Assembly: GCA_963749035.1 (NCBI GenBank)
Contig: CAVVKW010000004.1
Location: 620,001-684,000, forward strand
Source of the DNA: CAVVKW01 sp963749035
GTDB lineage: Bacteria > Verrucomicrobiota > Verrucomicrobiia > Chthoniobacterales > JAATET01
Direction of reading: 5' to 3'
DNA length: 64,000 nucleotides
Part shown: piece after piece, positions 41,033 through 49,904 of the stretch
How the letters are laid out: each line of letters starts with the position of its first letter
Numbering within the stretch: position 1 is the stretch's first letter
The notes under the pieces: generated by a model
What the model was told of the DNA's origin: nothing
The model's input: the letters and a program-made list of their open reading frames with translations, nothing else
Databases searched by the model: none
Translations under genes and position numbers: made by a program

Positions 41033-41521
41033 CTAGCCCTTCTTCGTTACCCGAACAAGAAAGCCTTCCGAATATCCGCTGACCGGATTGATCGGCGAAT
41101 TGTTATAATCAGGATATGGCTTTCCAATGAGGACATGATCTCCCTCACCAATTGAATCAGGAAGTTCCGAAGACATCGTATGAGTGAAATTCTTCATCGG
41201 GGGAATTGCAGTCATGGTAACTCCGCCTCCATACTTGACCACGACCTTATATCCGATTTCGACTGAGCCAATCATGAAAGTAATGCCTTTTTCGGGAGCC
41301 TTGCTCCACTCGGTCATTCCTTCAATGAGACGCTTGTTAGGAGCGCCATCTTTGATTGTATAGATTTCTACGATAAACGATTCGGGTGGTAAATCTATAG
41401 TAGTGTTCCACGATGATACGCCAAGATATGATGACAATTCGTCCGTGGTGATTGCGAGTGTAGCTTGTATGGCCGCCGCAAACGCTAGGATAAGCGTAAT
41501 AGGCTGTAGGTGTATTTTCAT
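41033..41521 (-). CDS. Secreted hypothetical protein
   Basis: 162 residues. Signal peptide MKIHLQPITLILAFAAAIQA, TLA, then ITTDELSSYLGVSSWNTTID, PPESFIVEIYTIKDGAPNKR, VVVKYGGGVTMTAIPPMKNF and HVLIGKPYPDYNNSPINPVS. Beta-rich periplasmic protein. The stop lies 177 nt before the attC, an unusually long 3' part that contains a large hairpin. Confidence 0.65.
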   Translation of the reverse strand: MKIHLQPITLILAFAAAIQATLAITTDELSSYLGVSSWNTTIDLPPESFIVEIYTIKDGAPNKRLIEGMTEWSKAPEKGITFMIGSVEIGYKVVVKYGGGVTMTAIPPMKNFTHTMSSELPDSIGEGDHVLIGKPYPDYNNSPINPVSGYSEGFLVRVTKKG

Positions 41522-41542
41522 ATGTATGTATTTATTGTAAGG

Positions 41543-41668
41543 GGCTAACGTCAAGCTCAGCCACCCTGAACGAGCGTTCGAGCTACGGGTTGTGAACTGC
41601 TGGAAGAATCGCTTTCGAGCATCTGAGACGGAACGCGGCTAGGGGTTGGCTGCAGCGCCTTGTTCGAC
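41543..41668 (-). other. attC site 67
   Basis: Cores GGCTAAC / GTTCGAC. The left core pairs with the right core GTTAGCC of site 66. Confidence 0.95.
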
Positions 41669-42041
41669 TGGATCGGCTGGTGTTCCGAGAAAGTCATCGA
41701 GCTACTGGGGACGTCATCTACTTTGGTTCAAATCGCGAAGCCACTTCAATGATTGGACGAATCCAAAGAGAAGGGTTCGACTCGGAAGGCATATATGTCA
41801 CGAACGCGGAAGGGATGAGGGTTGGATGTGGCCGTAACGAGTGGGGATCAAGCTACAAATCATTTTTCATCCGCCAGAGGCTGCTGACGAACATCGGTCG
41901 AAATCCGGTGGAGCCGATCTTGTCTTCGGCGTGGCCTCTCAAGTCGTCGCAGTCTGAACCAATGGTAGTTTGCCGGGTTTGCCGTCAGCTACAGAATACC
42001 GAATTCACTCATCCGCCGGAGGCTGCATCATGAAGTCGAAC
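41662..42041 (-). repeat. Family B gene-free cassette, copy 10
   Basis: TCGGCTGGTGTTCCGAG subtype; first leader motif mutated to CCGCCAGAGGC. Confidence 0.85.
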
Positions 42042-42160
42042 GTCAAGCTCAGCCACCCCGATCGGGTGTTCGAACTACTGATTGTGATCTGCTGAAAGAA
42101 TCGCTTTCGAGCATCTGAAACAGAACGCGGCTAGGGGTTGGCTGCAGCGCCTTGTTCGAC
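42035..42160 (-). other. attC site 68
   Basis: Cores GTCGAAC / GTTCGAC. Confidence 0.95.
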
Positions 42161-42532
42161 TGTATCGGATGGCGGTCCGGAAAGGTGTTCGAGCTACACT
42201 GGGAATTGTATTCGTCTTACCAAATCGCGAAGACACTTTCATGTTTCAGCGAACCCTAAGAAAAGGGTTCGACTCGGAAGGCATATATCTCGCGAACGCG
42301 GAAGGGATGAGGGCTGGATGTGGCCGGAACGACCGGGGATCAAGCTACGAATTTTTTTCATCCGCCGGAGGCTGCTCACGGACATCGGTCGAAATCCGGT
42401 TGAGCCGATCTTGTCTTCGGGGTGGCCTCTCAAGTCGTCGCAGTCTGACCCAATGGTAGCTTGCCGGGTTTGCCGTCAGCTACAGAATACCGAATTCCCT
42501 GATCCGCCGGAGGCTGCATCATGAAGTCGAAC
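42154..42532 (-). repeat. Family B gene-free cassette, copy 11
   Basis: TACACTGGGAATTGTATTCG subtype, in tandem with copy 10. Confidence 0.85.
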
Positions 42533-42651
42533 GTCAAGCTCTGCCACCCCGAACGGGCGTGCGAGCTACTGGTTGTGAACTGCTGGAAGAATCGCTTTCG
42601 AGTATCTGAGACGGAACGCGGCTAGGGGTTGGCTGCAGCGTCTTGATGGAC
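42526..42651 (-). other. attC site 69
   Basis: Cores GTCGAAC / GATGGAC. Confidence 0.95.
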
Positions 42652-42981
42652 AGAATTTTGTGGAACCGCCGCCTGGCAATCGAGCTATCAAACCTTCGAA
42701 CGATGCGCTCATCGAGTGCCACGACAACACGCGCGAACGGATTGATGGTCTTTTGCAGGTTTGCCCGTGGCATACAGGTTGCCGTCGTGGCGGTCGATGA
42801 GCTCTCCAGCAACGGAAGTGTGAATATCTCGGTGTAGGTAAAGGTAAAAGTGAAGGTGAAGGGACGCTGATCCAAAGGAGGTGAATATCAATATGACTGC
42901 TGAACGCCTTGCAGACGATTACGCATCCATTTTGCTTTCTGGCGTTCGCATACGAAGACTCCGCATTTCATTCTGTCCATC
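42645..42981 (-). repeat. Family A gene-free cassette, copy 12
   Basis: Hexamer tract interrupted (GGTAAAGGTAAAAGTGAAGG); strong ribosome-binding-site element. Confidence 0.85.
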
Positions 42982-43099
42982 GTCAAGCTCAGCCACCCTG
43001 AACGGGCGGTCGAGAATCCGGTGAGGGTGAGCTGCCGGAAAAAGTCACCTCAACCCAGCCGCACAGCGGCTAAGGGTTGGCTGCAGCGCCTTGTTCGGC
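42975..43099 (-). other. attC site 70
   Basis: Cores GTCCATC / GTTCGGC. Confidence 0.95.
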
Positions 43100-43101
43100 T
43101 A

Positions 43102-43452
43102 TTATTCTTTCGAATTCAGAGTAGCTACATACTCCGCATTTCTTCTCAAAAGAGTTTTTTCTGTTTGTCGCGTGATTGAATACCGAATATTTAGCGGGTT
43201 GAGTAGGTCGGCATTGGCGCCCGGTATTTCTTTCGCGCTTTCGAATGACTTTGCTAAAGAAAGCGTCGATTTAGCAACCTCAGCGCGGGGCTTGTCAGAA
43301 TCGATCATGCTATGGACAATGTACAATTGATTGGCTGTGAGGGCGCTGTCTATGCGCCAAGCACCGAATGCGCCAAGGGAATGACCGAGCCAGAATGATA
43401 CCGCAATGGCGAGAATGAACGAGATAGGAAGGAGGTATTTTTTTGTTTTCAT
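43102..43452 (-). CDS. Membrane-anchored hypothetical protein (copy 2 of 2)
   Basis: 116 residues, homologous over its length to the 30148 protein (GAWRIDSALT for GTWRVESALT, KEIPGANADLL for KDLPGTNADLL). The changes are mostly conservative, which suggests both copies were kept under selection for some time. Confidence 0.7.
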   Translation of the reverse strand: MKTKKYLLPISFILAIAVSFWLGHSLGAFGAWRIDSALTANQLYIVHSMIDSDKPRAEVAKSTLSLAKSFESAKEIPGANADLLNPLNIRYSITRQTEKTLLRRNAEYVATLNSKE

Positions 43453-43500
43453 GGTTTTTGAGCTAAGTTTAAGAGACTGTCGAGGGACTGGAGATCATGA

Positions 43501-43627
43501 GCCGAACGTCAAGCTCAGCCACCCCGAGCGGGCGATCTGAAACTACTGGTGATCAACTGCCGGTAAAAGGTTCGCCCAACCTCTAGGAGCGCAGCGGATA
43601 GGGGTTGGCTGCAGCGCCTTGTTAGCC
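43501..43627 (-). other. attC site 71
   Basis: Cores GCCGAAC / GTTAGCC. Confidence 0.95.
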
Positions 43628-43978
43628 CTTATCGATTTGGCGTCTCCAAAGGCGAAACCGTTCGGTTTCGCAGAAGATCGAAACGTCGGAAACTTGATCA
43701 TCCTCATTGTAATGGACGTGAAGCGAAAAAGTAATCTGTCCGTAGATCGGAGACTGCCTGCTGAATACGTTCTGATCGAGGCGCTTGATTGGAACGTAAT
43801 ATTTTGGTGCTACAAGGTTCCTTGCAAGGACCTCAGAGCGATCTTGCCCATTGCTGATTGAAAGCCACCGCGGAGGTGGAGCGGGCTTGTGAATCACCAA
43901 ATAAGCTGCGACGACAATCGATACAATGCAGCCGACCGTGATGGCATTCAGAAGGATCCGGTAAGGCGAACGCATCAT
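43622..43978 (-). CDS. Membrane-anchored hypothetical protein
   Basis: 118 residues from MMRSPYRILLNAITVGCIVS, IVVAAYLVIHKPAPPP: one N-terminal anchor and a proline-rich hinge. Then RWLSISNGQDRSEVLARNLV, NVFSRQSPIYGQITFSLHVH and DQVSDVSIFCETERFRLWRR. The stop TAA is in the attC core GTTAGCC. Family not recognised. Confidence 0.65.
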   Translation of the reverse strand: MMRSPYRILLNAITVGCIVSIVVAAYLVIHKPAPPPRWLSISNGQDRSEVLARNLVAPKYYVPIKRLDQNVFSRQSPIYGQITFSLHVHYNEDDQVSDVSIFCETERFRLWRRQIDKG

Positions 43979-43987
43979 TTCATCATG

Positions 43988-44113
43988 GGCTAACGCCAAG
44001 CTCAGGCACCCCGAACGTGGATGGCAGTAGGTAGAAGAGTTGGCTGCAGGATAGGGCAACGACAACCTCTAGGCGCGCAGCGGCTAGGGGTTGCCTGCAG
44101 CGCCTTGTTAGGC
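43988..44113 (-). other. attC site 72
   Basis: Cores GGCTAAC / GTTAGGC. Diverged arms: GCCAAGCTCAGGCACC on the left and GGGTTGCCTGC on the right; the two changes are compensatory (GGC with GCC). Confidence 0.9.
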
Positions 44114-44590
44114 ATGTATCGTATTGAAGTCCCATAATTGTTCCGTCTTACAAGTTATCTCTACCGGATCAAAGATAACATCGGCTCGGTTATAGTAGTT
44201 CCAACGGTGCGGCACACGAATGGCGAACTGATAGAGGATGGGAAAATGGTCGTTTACTAAGATTTTACGCACGGCGCTCCTCATATCGCGATAGACTGGA
44301 TAGATGGTGAATCTCCAGTGTTCCTTTAGGAAGGTTGGCGCGTTCGCCTCTTGTACGTGTTCAAGGCGAAGAACACGATAAGGAAGGCGAGCATTGAGGA
44401 TTTCAGTAAACTCTGACGTGAAATATGTCGGACGGCTAGAGAAATAGATCCGAGCCTCAGAAAAATCGACTAAACTGCCAAAACCATCCCTCAAAATTTC
44501 AAAACCCAACGGAAATGAGAAATCTTTTGAGATTTTCGACCGAGTAATGCTGGGCTCCGGCGTCGAATCTGGGTGTTGAGCTTCTGTCAC
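44108..44590 (-). CDS. Hypothetical soluble protein
   Basis: 160 residues from a GTG start (VTEAQHPDSTPEPS), which lies 4 nt from the cassette end. FGSLVDFSEARIYFSSRPTY, LEHVQEANAPTFLKEHWRFT, FPILYQFAIRVPHRWNYYNR and ADVIFDPVEITC suggest an alpha/beta domain without membrane segments. The TAA is in the attC core GTTAGGC. Family not recognised. Confidence 0.62.
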   Translation of the reverse strand: MTEAQHPDSTPEPSITRSKISKDFSFPLGFEILRDGFGSLVDFSEARIYFSSRPTYFTSEFTEILNARLPYRVLRLEHVQEANAPTFLKEHWRFTIYPVYRDMRSAVRKILVNDHFPILYQFAIRVPHRWNYYNRADVIFDPVEITCKTEQLWDFNTIHA

Positions 44591-44594
44591 AATT

Positions 44595-44720
44595 GCCTAA
44601 CGTCAAGCTCAGCCACCCCGAACGGGTGTGCGAAGAGCGGAACGCAGTTCCGCCAAGTAGCGGTTACGAGTTGGATGTGTCAGCACGCGGCTAGGGGTTG
44701 GCTGCAGCGTCTTGATGGAC
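44595..44720 (-). other. attC site 73
   Basis: Cores GCCTAAC / GATGGAC. GCGGAACGCAGTTCCGCC middle. Confidence 0.95.
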
Positions 44721-45038
44721 AGAAATTTATTGAACCGCCGCCTGGCAATCGAGGTATCAAACCTTCGAATGATGCGCTCATCGAGTGACACGACAACACA
44801 CGCGAACGGATTGATGGTCTTTTGCAGGTTTGCCCGTGGCATACAGGTTGCCGTCGTGGCGGTCGATGAGCTCTCCAGCAACGGAAGTGTGAATATCTCG
44901 GTGAAGGTGAAGGTGAAGGGACGCTGATCCAAAGGAGGTGAATATCAATATGACTGCTGAACGCCTTGCATACGATTACGCACCCATTTTGCTTTCTGGC
45001 GTCCGCATACGAAGACTCCGCATTTCATTCTGTCCATC
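44714..45038 (-). repeat. Family A gene-free cassette, copy 13
   Basis: No TAG in the hexamer tract; strong plus-strand ribosome-binding-site element. Confidence 0.85.
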
Positions 45039-45155
45039 GTCAAGCTCAGCCACCCTGAACGGGCGATGATAAATAACAGGTGATCAACTGCAAGTGGCGG
45101 GTGGCGCAACCCAGCCGCGCAGCGGCTAAGGGTTGGCTGCAGCGCCTTGTTCGGC
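45032..45155 (-). other. attC site 74
   Basis: Cores GTCCATC / GTTCGGC. 124 bp. Confidence 0.95.
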
Positions 45156-45602
45156 TGTATTTTTTAACGGTTCGTGCGAGGGATATAATGACTTGCCATC
45201 TTGATTATCATGAAGTCGGACTACCCAAGTGGTCGTTGGGGATGAGGCACTAACCATGACGAATTGGTCTTTTACGTCCTGCGGTGGCGGGTGGAATTCC
45301 ACGATCAAGTCCTTGTTTAAAATGGTCATGAATTCCTTTTCGAGGTAGCCGTGGATTGCAAGATCGTCGAAGGACATCGGATAAGCTCCGGGCAAGTTGT
45401 TCTTTCCTTTTTCGTAGTCAGTTTTCCACCAAGATATTGCGAGTCCGTAGAACTGAGTTGCTTTAATTGGTGTGAAACGTTGGGCCGCAGGAAGGACGTA
45501 GAACCAATAGAATGCGCTACCAACCAGGGAAAGAGCTATGATGAGTACACAGCTGGCAATAATCGCCGTTTTGAGATGCTGCGGCCGTGGGATGGCTTTC
45601 AT
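45126..45602 (-). CDS. Membrane-anchored hypothetical protein
   Basis: 158 residues. MKAIPRPQHLKTAIIASCVL, IIALSLVGSAFYWFYVLPAA gives one anchor, then KATQFYGLAISWWKTDYEKG, KNNLPGAYPMSFDDLAIHGY, EKEFMTILNKDLIVEFHPPP and TTTWVVRLHDNQDGKSLYPS. The tail AEQGAAANP is from the attC. Between the cassette end and the ATG are the CCTCCGGCGGATGA leader and TATATAATG, which would serve as a -10 hexamer placed on the start codon. Confidence 0.65.
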   Translation of the reverse strand: MKAIPRPQHLKTAIIASCVLIIALSLVGSAFYWFYVLPAAQRFTPIKATQFYGLAISWWKTDYEKGKNNLPGAYPMSFDDLAIHGYLEKEFMTILNKDLIVEFHPPPQDVKDQFVMVSASSPTTTWVVRLHDNQDGKSLYPSHEPLKNTAEQGAAANP

Positions 45603-45664
45603 TATATATTCATCCGCCGGAGGCTGAGCCGAACGTCAAGCTCAGTCACCCCGATCGGGCGTTC

Positions 45665-47069
45665 GGGGGTGTAAAAGTTCTTCTGTAAAAGCGTTTCACA
45701 CCAGAACGCCCCATTCGGGGCCGACGGAGTGAGGCGAGCGTAGCGAGACGAACGTAGGCGGCCCCGAATGGGGCGTCGCGCCAAGCTCGTGGGGAGCGGG
45801 CCAGTGTGGTCCTTGTTGGGGTGTATCCAAACACATCCAAGCAAAACCCACACATGACCCACCAAATTGATCCTGATCTTCTGAATAACGTTTTACAACT
45901 TCTCACCGACGAAGGCTCCTCGGGTTTTTCCGAGGGTCTGCGCCTGCTCGTCAACGAAGCCATGGTCCAAGAACGCTGTGCCGTGCTCCAAGCCCACCCT
46001 TACGAGCGTTGCGAGGCCCGCCTGGGCCGCTCCAACGGCTTCAAACCCAAAACGCTGGCCACCCGCCTGGGTCCGATCGAGTTTCGCGTTCCGCAGGTTC
46101 GCGACGGCGTGGATTTTTATCCCAGCGCCTTGGAAAAAGGTGTCCGTAGCGAGCAGGCGCTCCTTCTGGCTCTGGCCGAGATGTATGTCCAAGGCGTGTC
46201 CACTCGCAAAGTCACCAAGATCGTCGAAGAACTCTGCGGACACTCCGTGAGTTCGACTCAAGTGAGCACCTGCGCCGCGAAACTCGACGAAGGACTCCGC
46301 GCCTGGCGGGAACGTCCCCTCCATGCCTGCCCCTACCTCATCCTCGATGCCCGCTACGAAAAGGTTCGCCAGGGTGGCCAACTCCTGGACTGCGCCGTCC
46401 TGATCGCCATCGGCATCGACCCTTCCGGCAAGCGTTCCGTGCTCGGCGTCAGCGTCGCCCTCAGTGAATCCGAGGTCCATTGGCGCGACTTCCTTTCCTC
46501 TCTGCAATCCCGCGGCCTCCACGGGCTGACTTTCATCGTCAGCGACGCCCACGCCGGTCTGGGTGCCGCCCGAACAGCTGTCTTTCCCTCCGTCCCATGG
46601 CAGCGCTGCCAGTTCCACCTCCAACAAAACGCCCAAGCCTACGTGCCTCGTCTGGATCTGCGCTCCAAAGTCGCCGCCGACATTCGCGCTATCTTCAATT
46701 GCCCCGATCTGCCATCGGCAAACGCCCGCCTCAAGGACACCGTACTCTCCTACGCTTCCAGCGCTCCCAAACTCGCCCTCTGGATGGAGGAGAACCTCCC
46801 CCAAGGCTTTGCCGTCTTCTCCTTACCCGAATCCCACCAAAAGCGTCTGCGAACCAGTAACTCCATCGAACGCGTCAATCAGGAAATCAAACGCCGAACA
46901 CGTGTCGCCTCCCTCTTTCCCAACGAAGCATCCCTCCTTCGTCTTGTCTCCGCTCTCCTGGCCGAGATCAGCGACGAGTGGATCACCGGAAAAATCTACC
47001 TCAACATGAATCCCTCTGACCCGCACCCAAACTAACTCGCAACTTTTACAGAATTAAAATTGCGCCACC
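45665..47069 (+). mobile_element. IS256-family insertion sequence, copy 2
   Basis: 1405 bp, the same as copy 1, and in the same orientation. Target duplication GGGCGTTC (45657-45664, 47070-47077) in the variable middle of an attC. Confidence 0.93.
45854..47035 (+). CDS. IS256-family transposase, copy 2
   Basis: Same 393-residue protein as copy 1 (39468), with the complete DDE core. Confidence 0.92.
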   Translation: MTHQIDPDLLNNVLQLLTDEGSSGFSEGLRLLVNEAMVQERCAVLQAHPYERCEARLGRSNGFKPKTLATRLGPIEFRVPQVRDGVDFYPSALEKGVRSEQALLLALAEMYVQGVSTRKVTKIVEELCGHSVSSTQVSTCAAKLDEGLRAWRERPLHACPYLILDARYEKVRQGGQLLDCAVLIAIGIDPSGKRSVLGVSVALSESEVHWRDFLSSLQSRGLHGLTFIVSDAHAGLGAARTAVFPSVPWQRCQFHLQQNAQAYVPRLDLRSKVAADIRAIFNCPDLPSANARLKDTVLSYASSAPKLALWMEENLPQGFAVFSLPESHQKRLRTSNSIERVNQEIKRRTRVASLFPNEASLLRLVSALLAEISDEWITGKIYLNMNPSDPHPN

Positions 47070-47136
47070 GGGCGTTCGAGCTACGGGTTGTGATCTGCTG
47101 AAAGAATCGCTTTCGAGCATCTGAGACGGAAAGCGG

Positions 47137-47499
47137 CTAGGGGTTGGCTGCAGCGCCTTGTTCGGTCTCAGGACTCAGTAATACCACGATTGCAGAAATG
47201 ACTTCTTTTAATGAACCCTCATTCAAAGTTCCAATCTCAGCCTTGAAGAGACTTGAATTGGCGGTGAATAGCTTTCCCGGTCGGACATAGCTCACAACTT
47301 GCAGTGCTCCGGATGAAAAATCAGAGTCGGATATCTGAACAGCGCGTTGATCCGAATATGATTTGCTCGTGACTTGGCAAAGAATCCAGTCATCGCGCTC
47401 CGCAGATGCAAGAACTACTGCCGGTCGAACCTTCGATTTCGAAAGGTCTGAAAAGGGGAATGAGACCGTAACAACCGACCCTACTGTAGGTGTGCCCAT
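47137..47499 (-). CDS. MazF/PemK endoribonuclease toxin
   Basis: 120 residues from MGTPTVGSVVTVSFPFSDLS, then KSKVRPAVVLASAERDDWIL, CQVTSKSYSDQRAVQISDSD, SYVRPGKLFTANSSLFKAEI, GTLNEGSLKEVISAIVVLL. G-VV-V-FPFSDLS--K-RPAVVL is the MazF/PemK hallmark, with S-VRP-KL and G-L later. The ATG overlaps the antitoxin gene by 19 bp. The tail TEQGAAANP is encoded in the attC half left of the gene. Confidence 0.92.
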   Translation of the reverse strand: MGTPTVGSVVTVSFPFSDLSKSKVRPAVVLASAERDDWILCQVTSKSYSDQRAVQISDSDFSSGALQVVSYVRPGKLFTANSSLFKAEIGTLNEGSLKEVISAIVVLLSPETEQGAAANP

Positions 47500-47690
47500 G
47501 CAATGTCTTCCTCTGGTCGATTCCAGTCCTCCGCTAGCGCTGATTCGCTCAGAAGAAGAGTATCCGATACGTCCGGCGAAGGTCCCTCGTCGAGAATGGT
47601 GACGAGTGCTCGCCGAGGAACCTGACAATGAACAGGCTGCAAAAGACGAACGCCGCCTTCTGGTCCGATCACTGCTTCTACGGTTAACAT
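47481..47690 (-). CDS. Antitoxin partner of MazF
   Basis: 69 residues: MLTVEAVIGPEGGVRLLQPV, HCQVPRRALVTILDEGPSPD, then TLLLSESALAEDWNRPEEDI and AWAHLQ. A short swapped-hairpin-like N-terminus and the well-known LLSE-ALAEDWNRPEED-AWAHLQ end of small antitoxins found next to PemK/MazF toxins. First gene of the cassette; expected to bind the toxin and the promoter. Confidence 0.88.
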   Translation of the reverse strand: MLTVEAVIGPEGGVRLLQPVHCQVPRRALVTILDEGPSPDVSDTLLLSESALAEDWNRPEEDIAWAHLQ

Positions 47691-47734
47691 GGACTGGAGA
47701 TATCACTGGTTTGACGATTCCACAAGTATTTCTG

Positions 47735-47860
47735 ACCGAACGTCAAGCTCAGCCACCCCAAACAGGCGTCCGAGCTATGGATTGATGTTTGTTGGAGGAA
47801 GAGCTTTCGAACGTCGAAAACGGAGGGCGGCTAGGGGTTGGCTGCAGCGTCTTGATGGAC
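47735..47860 (-). other. attC site 76
   Basis: Cores ACCGAAC / GATGGAC. GGTTTGTTGGAGGAAGAGC-type middle. Confidence 0.95.
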
Positions 47861-48194
47861 AGAATTTCATCGAGTCGCCGCCTGGCAATCGAGCTATCAA
47901 ACCTTCGAAGGATGCGCTCATCGAGTGACACGACAACACACACGAACGGATTGATGGTCTTTTGCAGGTTTGCCCGTGGCATACAGGTTGCCGTCGTGGC
48001 GGTCGATGAGCTCTCCAGCAACGGAAGTATGTATGTCTCGGTGTAGGTAAATGTAGGTAAAGGTGAAGGTGAAGGGAAGCTGATCCAAAGGAGGTGAATA
48101 TCAATATGACTGCTGAACGCCTTGCAGACGATTACGCACCCATTTTGCTTTCTGGCGTTCGCATACGAAGACTCCGCATTTCATTCTGTCCATC
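47854..48194 (-). repeat. Family A gene-free cassette, copy 14
   Basis: Hexamer tract with a diverged unit (GGTAAATGTAGGTAAAGG); strong ribosome-binding-site element. Confidence 0.85.
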
Positions 48195-48313
48195 GTCAAG
48201 CTCAGCCACCCCGAACGGGCTTGCGAGCTACGGGTTGTGAACTGCTGGAAGAATCGCATTCGAGCATCTGAAACAGAACGCGGCTAGGGGTTGGCTGCAG
48301 CGCCTTGTTCGAC
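48188..48313 (-). other. attC site 77
   Basis: Cores GTCCATC / GTTCGAC. Confidence 0.95.
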
Positions 48314-48686
48314 TGTATCGGATGGCGGTCCGGAAAGGTGTTCGAGCTACACTGGGAATTGTATTCGTCTTACCAAATCGCGAAGACACTTTCATGTTTC
48401 AGCGAACCCTAAGAAAAGGGTTCGACTTGGCAGGCATATATTTCACGAACGCGGCAGAGATGAGGGCTGAATGTGGCCGGAACGAGCGGGGATCAAGCTA
48501 CGAATCTTTTTTCATCCGCCGGAGGCTGCTGATGGACAGCGGTCGAAATCCGCTGGAGCTGAACTTGTCTTCGGCGTGGCATCTCAAATCGCCGCAGTCC
48601 GAACCAATGGTAGATTGCCGGGTTTGACGTCAGCTAAAGAATACCGAATTTCTTCATCCGCCGGAGGCTGCATCAATGAGTCGAAC
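48307..48686 (-). repeat. Family B gene-free cassette, copy 12
   Basis: Starts as the TACACTGGGAATTGTATTCG subtype, but the inner half has many changes (GATGGACAGCGGTCG, CTGGAGCTGAACTTG) and the end is GCATCAATGAGTCGAAC. Mosaic. Confidence 0.82.
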
Positions 48687-48805
48687 GTCAAGCTCAGTCA
48701 CCCCGAACAGGTGCCCGAGATACTGGTTGTAATCATCTGCAATCTGGTCGTCCGCCAACCCCGAGAGCGAAGCGGCTAGGGGTTGACTGCAGCGCCTTGT
48801 TAGGC
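48680..48805 (-). other. attC site 78
   Basis: Cores GTCGAAC / GTTAGGC. Confidence 0.95.
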
Positions 48806-49294
48806 TGCATTTGCAACTCGCAGGAGTTTCTCCATCAGGTATCGCTTTGCGGGCGCTTCGCAGATCAAATGCTCCTGCTCCTCTGTGATCGCGAAGCCCA
48901 TCTCGACAAAGAAGGGCATAGCTGTGATGCTCGATTCGGTATAAAGACGGGGAAACTGATTCTCACAGGCCTTGGCCTCGATAGTTGTGTAAAGTAATCG
49001 CCCGACACCTTTCCTCGTCCATGCGTGATGAACGTAAAAATAGTCGATGTGCCCATCTCTATCGAGCTCAGCAAAGCCAACTATTGTTTTTCGATTTCGC
49101 GCTACAAATGGATTCTTCGATCGAATTCGATCAATCCACTCCTTCATGTTTTTGTTTGTCGGTGCCCATCGTTCACATTGTGCCGCTGTGTAGTCACGTC
49201 CGTTTACGATATGGGTGGTATCATAATAGAGTTCCCAGAGGAGATGTTCGTCTCCGAGAACATGCCGTTCAACAGTGTGGGGTGCTTCGCGCAT
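48800..49294 (-). CDS. GNAT-family N-acetyltransferase
   Basis: 164 residues. RDYTAAQCERWAPTNKNMKE near the start, NPFVARNRKTIVGFAELDRD, GHIDYFYVHHAWTRKGVGRL, LYTTIEAKACENQFPRLYTE, SSITAMPFFVEMGF. R-x-G-V-G is the acetyl-CoA loop of the fold (Q/R-x-x-G-x-G/A, here RKGVGR), followed by the A--F----GF strand-helix. Substrate unknown; the Y-A-Q---W opening is typical of phosphinothricin/YafP-like members. The TAA is in the attC core. Confidence 0.88.
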   Translation of the reverse strand: MREAPHTVERHVLGDEHLLWELYYDTTHIVNGRDYTAAQCERWAPTNKNMKEWIDRIRSKNPFVARNRKTIVGFAELDRDGHIDYFYVHHAWTRKGVGRLLYTTIEAKACENQFPRLYTESSITAMPFFVEMGFAITEEQEHLICEAPAKRYLMEKLLRVANAA

Positions 49295-49300
49295 CTAATA

Positions 49301-49427
49301 GCCTAACGTCAAGCTCAGCCACCCTGAACGCGCGAACTGAGGCTACTGGTGATCAACTGCAAATAGAGGGTCCGCCCAACCCCTAAGAGCGAAGCGGCTA
49401 GGGGTTGGCTGCAGCGCCTTGTTAGCC
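49301..49427 (-). other. attC site 79
   Basis: Cores GCCTAAC / GTTAGCC. Confidence 0.95.
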
Positions 49428-49904
49428 CATTCCCGATTGCAATATGAACGCCATCCCGATTGTCGCCATAGTGAGCAAAACGCCATAACCTACTAAAAGA
49501 GAAACAATCTTTGTCACTCTAGCGACCCTCATTGATTGATCTCGTGTCGCTTCGAGAAGTTTGGCTTGGTCGCGGAATGTAAAGTGGATGTCAAAATCGC
49601 CAATCGCCGCATCAGTATAGGCGGATGAATTCCGATCGAAAAACCGACCATATGATTGAAGCGATAAACTTGCGAAATAGGTCATGCCCCACCATAGGCT
49701 ACTGAATATACCGACAACAAGGAATGGAGAAAGTTCCTTATTCTCCTGAGCGATCGAGAAATAGCTCGTCGCAAAGAATACTACTATCGACATTACGAGA
49801 GCAGTGACGCGGAGCTCCTTGAGCTGTGACTCCGACCGAGCAAGTTGCGCATGAAAAGCGCTCCATTCAAAACTGATTGAATCTATGAGACGGTCCGAGT
49901 TCAT
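49422..49904 (-). CDS. Membrane protein, second gene of a pair
   Basis: 160 residues from MNSDRLIDSISFEWSAFHAQ, LARSESQLKELR, a helix at about 35-50 (ALVMSIVVFFATSYFSIA), another at 60-82 (LSPFLVVGIFSSLWWGMTYF) and a third at 130-152 (IVSLLVGYGVLLTMATIG). Its ATG overlaps the stop of the preceding gene (ATGA). Stop in the attC core GTTAGCC. Together with the 165-residue partner this is a translationally coupled membrane pair of unknown role. Confidence 0.68.
   Translation of the reverse strand: MNSDRLIDSISFEWSAFHAQLARSESQLKELRVTALVMSIVVFFATSYFSIAQENKELSPFLVVGIFSSLWWGMTYFASLSLQSYGRFFDRNSSAYTDAAIGDFDIHFTFRDQAKLLEATRDQSMRVARVTKIVSLLVGYGVLLTMATIGMAFILQSGMG

Larger units (their letters stand above)
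45628..47166 (-). other. attC site 75, split by IS256
   Basis: Cores GCCGAAC / GTTCGGT. The IS256 element sits in the middle part after GATCGGGCGTTC; without it and one copy of GGGCGTTC the site would be a normal attC of about 126 bp. It should no longer fold, so the MazF cassette is probably locked to its neighbour. Confidence 0.9.

Noticed and set aside
48865..49386. Overlapping frames around the acetyltransferase gene
   Set aside because: Out-of-frame shadows of the 48800 gene.
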